The notes under the pieces: model-generated
The model's input: only the letters and a program-made list of their open reading frames with translations
What the model was told of the DNA's origin: nothing
Database searches by the model: none
Shown: piece by piece, positions 1 through 9,100 of the stretch
How positions within the stretch are numbered: position 1 is the stretch's first letter
Layout: each line of letters starts with the position of its first letter
Program-made: the position numbers and the translations under genes
Assembly: GCF_026262505.1 (NCBI RefSeq)
Contig: NC_067207.1
Coordinates: 26,814,082-26,878,081 of the forward strand
DNA from: Trichomonas vaginalis G3
Lineage: Eukaryota; Parabasalia; Trichomonadida; Trichomonadidae
Length of the DNA: 64,000 nt
Direction of reading: 5' to 3'

Positions 1-266
1 TTGATATAAATTAACACATGTGAATAGGGTGAAGTGTTAGCAATAATGATAATTTGTTTTAATATCGTTAATGTTTTACCTTTATTTTGTTTACCAATTG
101 CTGCAGTGATTGAATTTAAGTAACATTCAGAATATGGAATTTTCATTAATTTTTCCTTAGATAGAGCATTTCTATTATCACTCAATGCTTCATTAATCAT
201 ATCATCTACGTATGTATTATATACTCCTGCTAATTCTTCATAAGGGGTGGATGAATTTAAATCCAT
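1..266 (-). CDS. Putative packaging ATPase, N-terminal part (runs off the window)
   Basis: Only the first 88 or so codons are in the window. The start ATG is at 266 and is shared exactly with the second copy (48749). Around residues 55-65 the protein reads AAIGKQNKGKTLTIL, a Walker A-like P-loop (GxxxxGKT), followed by an aliphatic strand. An A32/FtsK-type genome-packaging ATPase is a hallmark gene of Polintons and related viruses, and its place next to the capsid gene supports that reading. Walker B and arginine-finger regions lie outside the window, so the family call is inference. In the second copy this gene is cut off just before the P-loop by a deletion. Confidence 0.6.
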   Translation of the reverse strand, partial: MDLNSSTPYEELAGVYNTYVDDMINEALSDNRNALSKEKLMKIPYSECYLNSITAAIGKQNKGKTLTILKQIIIIANTSPYSHVLIYI

Positions 267-290
267 TTAATCAAAAATAAATTTATAATT

Positions 291-1928
291 TTAAACATTT
301 CTATTCATCAATATTTCATCATATGAACTTCTATACTGCGGTGGTGTACCTGTTGGATGATATTTCAAACCTTCATCCGGTGTCCATGTCCAATATGTAG
401 TCCTAGTAAACCAAACCTGAGGAGGATTTGTCACTTTTGAACAGTAAGTGTCATTTTCACCCTGAATGATTGGATAAGCTTTCACTTGTACTGTAACTTG
501 TGAGTTGAAAGTTTCTAATCCATCAAAGAATATACCCGCTCCATCACGTTGAACTGGAATAGTGCATAAGAATGAAGTTTGGTCTTTCCATGTTCTAGCT
601 AATGGGTGCCATTCATCATTCAGTGGTCTAGTTAATGAGTCCTCGTATTCTTCTGTGCATTCATTCACTCCATCTAAATCAGAAGCTTGAAGCATACGTG
701 TAAAGAATATGTCACCCACTGTGGTCATCGCTTGATCGGGGAAGTTTCTGGAATCTATAGTGACCTGAAGACCTCGAAGCATTGGATTTTCTAAAACCGT
801 TCTTTGCATTGCATTCTTCGGAAATGTTAACACAACATCTGTAACATTATGAAGAGCGTATGAGAAATCTGAGCTAATACCTTCAGGAGTGATGCAACCT
901 CCATTTAGTGAACGAACGTCAATATGTTGAGCTGGAATCATGAATGGATCTTCCTTACTAAATAAACGTGGTATTGCTTTAACTGATTCTTCAATTAAAC
1001 CGTATCCTGGTGTAATGCATTTATCCTCTAAAACTTCCATCTTTGTGCATGAAATAATAACGTCTTCAACTGTTGCGTCAGCAGATGTAGCGGCTAAGCT
1101 TGTAATTAATTTGGCAGGAAGTCCGATTTGTTGGAATTTGCGATCATATTTATAAACATGATTCATAATCTTTTCATAATTTTCATCAGTTATCTTTTCA
1201 TAAACGTAATTTTGTAAATCAGCAACTCTTAACGGGTCAACCTGACAAAATACTAAAGTATCCCTGAAAACATAATATTTAAGAATGATTTCACCAAATG
1301 ATTTAGGATAATCATCGAACGCCTGAAATGCTAACAAATCATTTACCGGAATAATCATATCAAAAGTGACATCAACTTCTTCATTTGCTTTCTTGAAAAC
1401 TTCTGAAGGGTCAATATATTTACCACATACTGAGTTATCATATTTTTGAACATTATTATATAACGAATGAACAAACTTTTTAACTTTCCTTTCTGATTTT
1501 GGTTTATATGTTGCAAATGCGAAAGATTCACGGGCGCAATCCATCTGAAGATAACCAGCATCACCTCTTTCGGTTTCTACTTCTAATTGCTTAAAGCTTT
1601 GATTTGATGATTTATAACCAACGAATAAACGCATGCATTTAAAAGCGGCATCACATGTGAAAGCTTTATTTGAAACTAGAGTTGCTTTAACTTTGCGTTT
1701 AATATATGTGTCACCTAATTGGTTCACATCATGAGCCGGATTTGTAATTCTTAAATGAGTTTGTTTATCATCAAAATATGGAGCATCAGAGTCATAGCAT
1801 GAACTTTCAAGTTCTCTATAATATCTTCTACCGTCATTCTTTGCGAATATTTCATTTATCTTTTCGAATGAATGAAATACATTTCCATTAATCGGTTTAG
1901 TGTTTGGCACTAAATAGTTAGTCGTCAT
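291..1928 (-). CDS. Major capsid-like protein (double jelly-roll type), intact copy
   Basis: The protein has 545 residues and an uninterrupted frame. It has no signal peptide or membrane segment and is rich in beta-forming stretches. In its second half the run VVLTFPKNAMQRTVLENPML, then RNFPDQAMTT, resembles the start of the second barrel of double jelly-roll capsid proteins in Polintons and polinton-like viruses. The same spacing of an NP pair and a (N/Y)(F/Y)P motif recurs in the capsid-like gene at 32937-34540, supporting a capsid role for both. Length fits Polinton capsids (roughly 500-650 residues). It shares a short spacer with the divergent amphipathic-peptide gene at 1998. The homologue at 48774-50420 is nearly identical but frameshifted. 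The assignment is by motif and context, not by search. Confidence 0.7.
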   Translation of the reverse strand: MTTNYLVPNTKPINGNVFHSFEKINEIFAKNDGRRYYRELESSCYDSDAPYFDDKQTHLRITNPAHDVNQLGDTYIKRKVKATLVSNKAFTCDAAFKCMRLFVGYKSSNQSFKQLEVETERGDAGYLQMDCARESFAFATYKPKSERKVKKFVHSLYNNVQKYDNSVCGKYIDPSEVFKKANEEVDVTFDMIIPVNDLLAFQAFDDYPKSFGEIILKYYVFRDTLVFCQVDPLRVADLQNYVYEKITDENYEKIMNHVYKYDRKFQQIGLPAKLITSLAATSADATVEDVIISCTKMEVLEDKCITPGYGLIEESVKAIPRLFSKEDPFMIPAQHIDVRSLNGGCITPEGISSDFSYALHNVTDVVLTFPKNAMQRTVLENPMLRGLQVTIDSRNFPDQAMTTVGDIFFTRMLQASDLDGVNECTEEYEDSLTRPLNDEWHPLARTWKDQTSFLCTIPVQRDGAGIFFDGLETFNSQVTVQVKAYPIIQGENDTYCSKVTNPPQVWFTRTTYWTWTPDEGLKYHPTGTPPQYRSSYDEILMNRNV

Positions 1929-1997
1929 TTATTATTAAATAAAAAATCAAAATTAAAAGATGAAAATGAATTTTTAATTTTAATGAAATAATCAACT

Positions 1998-2210
1998 ATG
2001 GCTGCAGGATTCTTTAAGAAACTGTGGGATAAAGTAAAAAGAGGAGCGCATAAAGTTTGGGAAGGGATTAAGAAAGGAGCAAATTGGATATTTAAGAATA
2101 AAGAAGCAATTAGTGACGTTGCTGAACAAATAGCACCTAATGTTCCGGTAAGGGAAGTATTAAATAAAGGAGATAAGGTTTATCGTCGACTACAACCGAT
2201 ACTAAGATAA
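1998..2210 (+). CDS. Small amphipathic basic peptide (pVI/pX-like), paralogue 1
   Basis: A 70-residue protein beginning MAAGFFKKLWDKVKRGAHKV, followed by further Trp/Lys-rich amphipathic helix and a mixed C-terminus. The first ten residues are identical to those of the minus-strand gene ending at 2470, so the two are paralogues facing each other. Short, Trp- and Lys-rich amphipathic proteins sit beside capsid genes in adenoviruses and polinton-like viruses, where they act as membrane-active or core proteins. That role is inference here. An initiator-like ATCAACTATGG covers the start. The second element has the same gene at 50490-50705 with a diverged C-terminal half. Confidence 0.65.
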   Translation: MAAGFFKKLWDKVKRGAHKVWEGIKKGANWIFKNKEAISDVAEQIAPNVPVREVLNKGDKVYRRLQPILR

Positions 2211-2470
2211 AAATAATATTTATTTATTTTTCCACTATCTACCCCTATTTTATTAAGTATTCCTTCAGCAATTCCACCAACTGCGTTACCTGCTTGTGCT
2301 CCCATCGCCGGATTACCTGCTTTAGCACCTAATACTCCTCCTATGATAGTTCCTGCCGTTTTCGCTACTGGTGCCAAAAAGTTTGCAACGGGTTTAATAA
2401 TCTTTTGATGAACCCAACTTGCAGCTTTCTTAATTCCTTCCCATAATTTTTTAAAGAATCCTGCCGCCAT
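2180..2470 (-). CDS. Small amphipathic glycine/alanine-rich peptide, paralogue 2 (3' end frameshifted)
   Basis: Starts MAAGFFKKLWEGIKKAASWV, then a basic helix, then a hydrophobic Gly/Ala-rich stretch (about residues 35-70) that could insert in membranes. The other copy (50734-50970) stops shortly after NKIGG. Here a one-base difference near 2242-2246 (CTACCCC instead of CTACCTCC) shifts the frame, removes that stop and adds about 20 unrelated residues that run into the 3' end of the convergent gene. The true product probably ends near residue 77. A minor structural or membrane-penetration role is inferred from its position next to the capsid gene. Confidence 0.6.
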   Translation of the reverse strand: MAAGFFKKLWEGIKKAASWVHQKIIKPVANFLAPVAKTAGTIIGGVLGAKAGNPAMGAQAGNAVGGIAEGILNKIGVDSGKINKYYFYLSIGCSRR

Positions 2471-2537
2471 CTCTGATTTAATATTAATTAAAAAATATAT
2501 TTCATCACTTATATTCTAATTTTTTATTTAATGATAA

Positions 2538-2945
2538 ATGAAACCGATTTTAAAAATAAATGAAACAGAGGAGGAAGAAATAAATGAAAGTGAAAATGTT
2601 CAACAAAAAATAAACGTTGTTAAACCAATTACTGAAATAAAAATTTTTTCATCTGTTGATGAATTTAATGACTATTATGCTAATAATAAAAAATTATTTG
2701 AAGAATTGACAACATGTAAATTGAATAAAATGTTTAAAGTTGAGGACAGAGTCCAAGACCCGGAGGGTCATGGATTCAAAATTTCAAAAATAAAAGGTGT
2801 TGTTAGTTTAAAATCTATTCCTCAATCAAGAATCACCTCATTAATGAAAATTGATGATTTAACAAAAAGAATAGAAATTATTGAAGAGCGAATAAATCAA
2901 ATTATTGATTTCATAAATCATGACTCGTTGAGCCCGGGTCCTTAA
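2538..2945 (+). CDS. Small acidic coiled protein of unknown function
   Basis: 135 residues, not recognised. The N-terminus is Glu-rich and the C-terminus is a predicted helix (IDDLTKRIEIIEERINQIID) with heptad-like spacing, so it may form a coiled coil. The homologue in the second element (51038-51406, 122 residues) shows two differences that are both hairpin DNA. The 27-bp block at 2744-2770 adds nine codons in frame, and the last residues here come from a hairpin cluster starting near 2921. It therefore tolerates insertions, or is not under strong constraint. Confidence 0.6.
   Translation: MKPILKINETEEEEINESENVQQKINVVKPITEIKIFSSVDEFNDYYANNKKLFEELTTCKLNKMFKVEDRVQDPEGHGFKISKIKGVVSLKSIPQSRITSLMKIDDLTKRIEIIEERINQIIDFINHDSLSPGP
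2744..2770. repeat. 27-bp double-hairpin insertion inside a gene
   Basis: Absent from the homologous gene at 51240. The insert is two short hairpins with three-base loops, GGAC-AGA-GTCC and GACCC-GGA-GGGTC, separated by AA. It is GC-rich in an AT-rich gene and keeps the reading frame (27 = 9 codons). The form resembles the double-hairpin elements known from some organellar genomes. Confidence 0.8.
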
Positions 2946-2980
2946 AGCTCAAGGCACAAAGTGCCCAGGACTTAAAGTCC
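2923..2980. repeat. Cluster of short triloop hairpins
   Basis: Contains CTC-GTT-GAG, a GAGC...GCTC stem (2930-2950) holding CCCGGG, GGCAC-AAA-GTGCC (2953-2965) and GGACTT-A-AAGTCC (2968-2980). The second copy has plain AT-rich sequence here. The cluster supplies the last codons of the upstream gene and touches the 3' end of the convergent gene at 2972, and may have been inserted between the two. Confidence 0.65.
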
Positions 2981-3457
2981 ATCACTGAGTTCAAGGTTAT
3001 ATTCATCAAATATTTCATTATTAAATGCAACTTCTGCTAGTTTATTTATTTTTTCAATACGATCATTTGAAAGTCTATCGTTTAATTTTTTCTGAAGTTT
3101 TTCATTTTCTAGTTCTGAAACTTTATTTGGATGATATTTAAACCCGTTAAATTCTTTTTCCTCAGTTTTGATCATTAATTTACAAAGAACTTTTGTGGTT
3201 GAAATTCGTTTAAACCATTTATCATTAATATTTGTTATAAATTCAATATCTGGAATTAATTCCCAAATTTTTGCATTTTCAATTAATTTATTATCAAATG
3301 CAAAAGCAATAGGTTTAATATTAAACTTACCTTTATAATATATACTTTCTACATAATCATCGAAATAAACATCTACTTGTTTAACATTTTCAAGAATTGG
3401 TGAAAGAACATCCATTAATTGATTGACGGTTACGAATCTTGATCCACTCATTTTCAT
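2972..3457 (-). CDS. Accessory protein of unknown function
   Basis: 161 residues, not recognised. It is charged, mixed alpha/beta by composition, and has a Lys/Glu-rich helical C-terminal third (ELENEKLQKKLNDRLSNDR). No membrane segment or cysteine motif. It sits between the small acidic gene and the 195-residue gene, near the element end, and is missing from the second copy, where only sequence resembling the gene edges remains. The MKM start at 3457 gives an ATG immediately after an AT-rich promoter-like repeat; MSGSR (3451) is an alternative start. Confidence 0.5.
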   Translation of the reverse strand: MKMSGSRFVTVNQLMDVLSPILENVKQVDVYFDDYVESIYYKGKFNIKPIAFAFDNKLIENAKIWELIPDIEFITNINDKWFKRISTTKVLCKLMIKTEEKEFNGFKYHPNKVSELENEKLQKKLNDRLSNDRIEKINKLAEVAFNNEIFDEYNLELSDGL

Positions 3458-3568
3458 ACGAATTAAAAAAATAAATTATTCAAAAAATGTAAGACATGAA
3501 TTTTTAAAATTGGTTTCATACAAAATAAAAATAAATTATTCATAAATGTAAGACATGAATTTTTAAAG
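3453..3568. repeat. Tandem promoter-region duplication
   Basis: Two copies of about 55 bp, period about 62, each reading roughly TTCATAC, AT run, AATAAATTATTC and GTAAGACATGAATTTTTAAA. One copy lies just upstream of the 161-residue gene and the other just 3' of the 195-residue gene. A related block in opposite orientation precedes the gene at 43285, so it probably holds a shared promoter. Confidence 0.55.
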
Positions 3569-3580
3569 TTTATTTTTCAT

Positions 3581-4168
3581 TCATGAATGATAATTATATC
3601 TAATTTCTTTTACTCTCTCGTATATACTAGATTTAAAGAATTCAGAACTTTTACCATAATCTCCTAAATGTTTTCTAATCCCTAACGTGTGCCAGTTATT
3701 ATATGAAACTGTATAAACTTTATCTTTATCTTTACATCTTTCATCACTTCCAATATATTTATATCTCAGTTTTGATTTTGCATTTTCATAATCATTAACG
3801 TTTAATAATTCACAGTCTTCCTTTTTAAATAAATGTTTAAGATATTCAGGATTTAATACTCTACGTTTATATGCTCCTAACTTAGTTCTAAAGGTTTTTC
3901 TACAAAATTTAGGAATTCCATCCTCTTTAATGTCATCAATGATTTCCATTTCATTATTTTCAATTTCTTCTTCTCGTTTATGAGGTCTTTGATTATGACT
4001 CCATTGATTCCATGAAATTAAATATTCTTTATCATTATATTTATACCTCATTAGCTTATTTTGGCTTTCATATTCATTTAATAATTCACAATCTTCATTT
4101 TTAAATTGAAGTTTAACCCATTCAGGATTTAAACAATGTTTAATTAATCGCGGAATATCTGACATCAT
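3581..4168 (-). CDS. Two-repeat DNA-binding-like protein starting in the terminal repeat
   Basis: 195 residues with an internal duplication. Both halves carry LNPE, then K.EDCELLN, then a basic strand ending in a W-rich SWNQW or SYNNW turn (residues about 12-58 and 106-165). This layout recalls the small Trp/Cys nucleic-acid-binding repeats found beside homing endonucleases of phages and large viruses; that link is weak inference. The first 17 codons lie inside the element terminal repeat and recur at 43076-43123 and 51637-51686, where the rest of the gene has been deleted. Its start may therefore be carried at both ends of the family. Confidence 0.5.
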   Translation of the reverse strand: MMSDIPRLIKHCLNPEWVKLQFKNEDCELLNEYESQNKLMRYKYNDKEYLISWNQWSHNQRPHKREEEIENNEMEIIDDIKEDGIPKFCRKTFRTKLGAYKRRVLNPEYLKHLFKKEDCELLNVNDYENAKSKLRYKYIGSDERCKDKDKVYTVSYNNWHTLGIRKHLGDYGKSSEFFKSSIYERVKEIRYNYHS

Positions 4169-4320
4169 CTATATATAGCTTCTTTTATAAAAGATAAAAA
4201 AATAAATTATTTTAAAATTAATGTTAATTTTTTAATGATTTATAAATAAATATATTTTAATGCATCGTCTATATATAGATGTAACAAAAAAAGTCACACA
4301 ACCCGCACTCATCTACTACT
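4121..4320. repeat. Right terminal inverted-repeat region of copy A
   Basis: From the start of the 195-residue gene (ATCATCTATATATAGCTTC) to 4320 the sequence resembles the right end of the second element (51640-51958), but the middle has a large deletion. Only the last 30 or so bases, AAAAAAGTCACACAACCC to CTACTACT, match at the very end. The left partner is outside the window. Confidence 0.7.
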
Positions 4321-6136
4321 TTAGAGAATACCAGTGCCTTTACTCTGAAAAAAAACTAAAGAAATTATCGTAATTCTATTTCAAAAGGTGTATTTTTGTG
4401 AAATAACACTTGAAAGAATTTCAATGTACCCACAAAAATATACGTTTTGTACCCAGATTTTCCTTACTTTTACCACTCCCCATGTAATTTCTGGGGAAAA
4501 CGATAATTCATTTTTTTTATGGATGAATAGATCGTTTTCCTAGAAAGGACCTCATATCTCTGGCTAAAAAGAGTGTCAGATCCTAAATAGATTATTGATC
4601 TAGTGTACAAATCCAATAAAAAGCCTATTTTTTGGCTTTTTTGGTGCTCATTTTTTCGAAGATCTACATGAATATGGGGAAACCATCGGATTTTTTTGGT
4701 TAACCCACATCTTCATGTAGTCTGGACTATCTTTCCTCGAAGGACCTCTTTACGGGTGTAAAAACTCATAAAGTTCTCAAAAGATTCATTCTCGATCTCC
4801 ATGCTGAAAGAATTTACAATAAAAACGAGATCTACGCATCAAACTGCAGCCATAAATGAACTGAACCCCTAAAACTCAGCTCTTAGTTTATCAAAAACGT
4901 CGAAATCCTTCTCATTGCAATCAAAATTTCTCAATAACTCATAAGAAAAATCGAATTTTGATTAAGCCGATGTTATAGGTATCACAAATACTACAAACTT
5001 GAGCAATATCGAAATTGCCAGCAAAAGTTTGAAATTGCATTGCTCATATTTGTTTTGTAAACTAAAAATCTGCTTATATTATTCATTAATTTTTTATATA
5101 TTATTCATATACTTTAATAAAAACAATACTATTTCACCTTAAAAATGAATTTCATAAGTCAATATTATTTTTTTGAAAATGTATCAATTTTCGATTAAAA
5201 CAACATGAGAATAAAATTTACGCAAAATTATGTTAAAAAATGGTTTTAAAAATTTACAATTGATGAAGAATAAGATTGCAAGAAGTTTTGAAGTTTAATT
5301 TTAAGAAAAAAAATTCGGATATTATTCATGGATCTAAGTAATCTGATATTTGAGTATCGGCACTATGCATAAAACATATATTTATAGTTTTTTTGGAGTT
5401 TTATGATTTTAAATATATTCAATTTTGGCAATCCAATAGATTTTTAAAAAATAGGTAAATAAAAATAGATTACATATGCAGCAGATTTAGAACATGAAAC
5501 AAATCTTATAGTGACCCAAAAAAAATTCATGATCCAAAAAAGAAAAAATTTGGCTAAATGAAAATCAAACCTTGGCATAATGAATCATTATGTCGGATGT
5601 TTCCACTACACTACACCTGCAGTTCGAAAAATATCCTTGGTGGTTCTATTTAATAGCTACTCCCAACGATAGGCGGTGTCCCCAGCTTTAGAGAGGTGGT
5701 AAAAGTAAGGCAAATCTGGGTAATAAAATTCTTTCATTATTCAGTATTCAAAGCTCATAAAATTTAAATTAGAATGATTGAAACATAAAGAAATCGAAAT
5801 TTTTTGCCGAATCTTGGCGGATTCGCGTGGATAGGTTTTGAGAAATTGTATCTTTCATAAAAATGAAAAAGAATGAAATTAGTTTTTCATAATATTGTGA
5901 TTAGTCCTTCTGCAATCAGAATTTAAAAATTTTTCTCACCGATGTAAATATGTCAATTTTTTCCAAATTATGTATTTATTCAATTTGAGTGCTACCAATA
6001 GATCAGGTGTCTGTTCATTCCAAAAGCAAACCTATGAGGCTGCAAGTGTGCTTTGAGGCATAATCTTAATTGAATGCCCTCTCAAAATTGAGGGGATGAA
6101 CGTGGAGCCCAAAAAAAGTTAATTAAAATATTTTAA
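4321..6136. other. Gene-free AT-rich stretch
   Basis: No open frame of note. It contains the TA-flanked inverted-repeat unit at 4450-5722, described separately; the remaining sequence is AT-rich. A short AGATCTACATGAATATGGGG and an inverted partner ACATCTTCATGTAG (near 4660-4720) give one extra hairpin. Confidence 0.6.
4450..5722. mobile_element. Possible non-autonomous element with 27-bp inverted ends (TA target)
   Basis: The left arm at 4450-4476 (TACCCAGATTT, then CCTTACTTTTACCAC) and the right arm at 5696-5722 are reverse complements with one mismatch in 27. Each arm begins or ends with TA, the target of Tc1/mariner-type insertions. The interior (about 1.2 kb) has no coding capacity. Such an arrangement fits a MITE-like derivative, but a second copy would be needed to confirm it. 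Confidence 0.5.
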
Positions 6137-9100
6137 TTAAACTTCATTTGAATCTTTGTCTGATTCGATATCTTCGATGTCTTCTGCGTCATTTTTACTA
6201 TTTTCATTATTATTTTGCTTTCTTTTATAAAGGATGAATAACGCGACTGCAACTCCAACAACTACCAGTATTCCAATGACGACACCTGCAACAATACCAC
6301 CGGTATTATTTTTTCCTCCATTTCCTCCTTTAGAACCATCTTCATCACTTGGAGATTCTTGAGGTTTTTCATGTTCTGGTGATGGATCAGTATCTGGTTT
6401 AGGATTAGGATTTGGATTAGGATCTGGATTAGGATCTGGATTAGGATTTGGATTTGGATCTGGATCTGGATCAGGATTTGTTTGATCTGGATCAGGATTT
6501 GGATTTGGATCTGGGTCAGGATCTGGTACTTCTTCTGTATATCCAACTCTACTGACATCAGTGCCAGTGAAAACATTTTCATCAAGTCCAAATGCTTCGC
6601 CAAGTACAGAACTAGACTTAACTCTTTTAGCACCAGATGCCGGCACAAAATTAATTATATTAGTTGTCTTAAATTTGATAGCAATATCCTCATCCGAAGG
6701 ATCACCAACTTCATATTCAATCTCCTTTGTTTGATCAATAGCTTTTAGATGTAATTCGTTCAACAATTCAGATAATCTGAAATTGATAAAGTATTGAGAA
6801 ATTGGAAGATATAATGAACCTAATTTGGCTTTAATGATGAAAAATTCATTAGTTTTTTCAATTGAAATTTCTAATGGTGATTCACCCTTTGGTATATTTA
6901 TTCTTTCAACAGTTCCTATCCATGACTTATAAAATGCAATTTGAGATGTTTTATAGAATATTTCTTTTTTGACGTTTATGGAATATGATTTTCTAATATC
7001 TACAGGTAAAATGCCATTCTTATTGGTATACTTTAACATTACTGGTTGGTCATTTGATATTGTAATTAAATTGGCACATTTATCACCTGAAATATATTCA
7101 CATTTTCTATACACTGTGTACACATTTTGACCATTCAGATGTAGGAAATTGCCCTCAATTGTGTGTTCTTCTATGGTACGAAGCTGATGATTATATACGA
7201 TGACATGTTCTTGAAAGTCTTTACGATAAGGCATAACAAAGAAAGAAATGTCTATTTGTCCATTATATATACTGTCACTCAAATCAATTCTCTTTGATGT
7301 TTCATCTTCTTTCAAAATATATCTAACATCAATGAATTGAATCGGATATTGTGTATCTGTCTTAATTCCAACAAGAACTTTTGTAGGTGCATTATCGTAT
7401 TGTAATTTGAAAATTTTACTATTATCGAGTTGCCCATTTTGTTGCACACAAATATAGTAAGAATTGAAGTCACCAATAAAAGCATAAGGGCAAGATGAGC
7501 TTGAACCAGGGTAATAATTTTTCATATCATAAAACTCTTTTCCTGAGATCATCTGTATAGGTTGTTCATAAATGTAAAGGTTTGGCTCAATATTGGACTC
7601 GCAGGCTCTGAGTAAAATGTAATTAGAATATTTTTTGAGTTCAGATACAGGAATTAAATATAAATGAGTTTCAATTGGAACATAATCCAAAATCGGAACA
7701 TATTTATAGGAAGCAAGATAAATAAATGCATTATCATCTAGATTTTCAATATTAATTGGGCAATGAATCGTGAAATAATTTCCTGATAATTCATCAACAG
7801 AATACCAAAATTGGTAAAAACCTTTAACTCTATTTAAATATTCGAATACACGAGTAGGCATATATTTGGTATTAGAATCAACCTGGAATACAATTCTAGA
7901 CAATTTTTCGGTTGGTAAAAAACCTAATCTATGTTGCGCACAATTGATATTTTTATAATTGCCATTGATAGGGAATACGGCATTAAGTGTTTCATGCATA
8001 AATTCTCCATCAATAATTGAATCTTGATTGAAAGTTATTGTACGGTCACTTGATGTGATGAATTGTGAAGTTTGAGAATCTATTGAAGGATCTAAATCAG
8101 TGTAAAATGTATAACTTGACACTCCATTACTTTGCTTTGGAATAAAAATTCCTTGATAAATTTCACTTCCTTTCGAAAAAGATAAATAAACATTATTAGT
8201 CAATGCAACAACATCTTGATTTGGATTTACAAATTGTAATTGTAAGTTTGTATGCTTATCTGATGTTGAAGTAAGATCCCAAATTTTAATTTGATCAAGA
8301 TTTGATAAATCCGATGGGATTTTTGTATCATAAAATGACGAATAAGAAGTAAGAGACCATTTATCATTTACAATTTTCCAAACACAATATTTGCCTTTTC
8401 TGTTTGGTTCAAACATCATATATTTATCTGTTGATTTTGATGTCGATATTTTCCCTAAAGCCAGTTTTGAAAGTCCTTTTGTTTCAATTTTAACTGAAAT
8501 TTTATCATTAGAAAAATATCCATCATCAATCATTATTTCTTTTAATGATGAAATTGTATTTAATCCACAATCAACATTTCCCATTGCTTCTTTTGCAGAA
8601 TTTGTAAGTGCATTAATTTCGAATCTGTATGGAACTGAAACATCCAATGAAATAAATGGCGATAATGTTGTAAGGGATTTTGAGTAATAGTTTAATGGAT
8701 AAACTTTTGATGCAATATATTTGCTATTTGATTTAACAGAAACGCTAAGAACTTTATTTGTACTTGTGTAATCATTGTATATATAAGGTATAACCAAAAA
8801 TGAACTCTTAGGATCCTGGAAATATGACTCACTATTTCCGTCACCGGCTTTATTATAATCAATGAAGCAATGTTCATAAGGTTCAAACCGATATAATTCC
8901 GAATCATTTGATTTTTTTGCAAATTTTGGAGCAAAACCAAGAAGCTTAAATCCATCAAATACATAATTCCAAAACACTGATGGTTCAATATTAATATTAA
9001 TATAAGGGAATGGACATTTTGATTTATCAAGATTAAAAACGACGGGAACTTTGATACCGCCAGAAATCAAAACTCCTGTGCTAATAAGTTTAATTATTTC

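Larger units (their letters stand above)
1..4320. mobile_element. Polinton/Maverick-like virus-derived element, right-end portion (copy A)
   Basis: This is the right end of an element that begins outside the window. Its last bases (about 4291-4320, GTCACACAACCC then CTACTACT) match the right end of the element ending at 51958, and gene order and sequence from about 80 to 2945 match 48571-51406. It carries an ATPase start, a capsid-like gene, two amphipathic peptides and small accessory genes. The next six bases, TTAGAG (4321-4326), would be one half of a target duplication whose partner is off-window. Compared with the second copy it keeps an intact capsid gene and two extra minus-strand genes (2972-4168), so it looks the less degraded of the two. 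Confidence 0.85.

Noticed and set aside
6262-6748. Ile/Gln- and Trp/Ile-repeat frames opposite or shifted from the Pro-Asp stalk
   Set aside because: Products of the hexamer repeat read in other frames.
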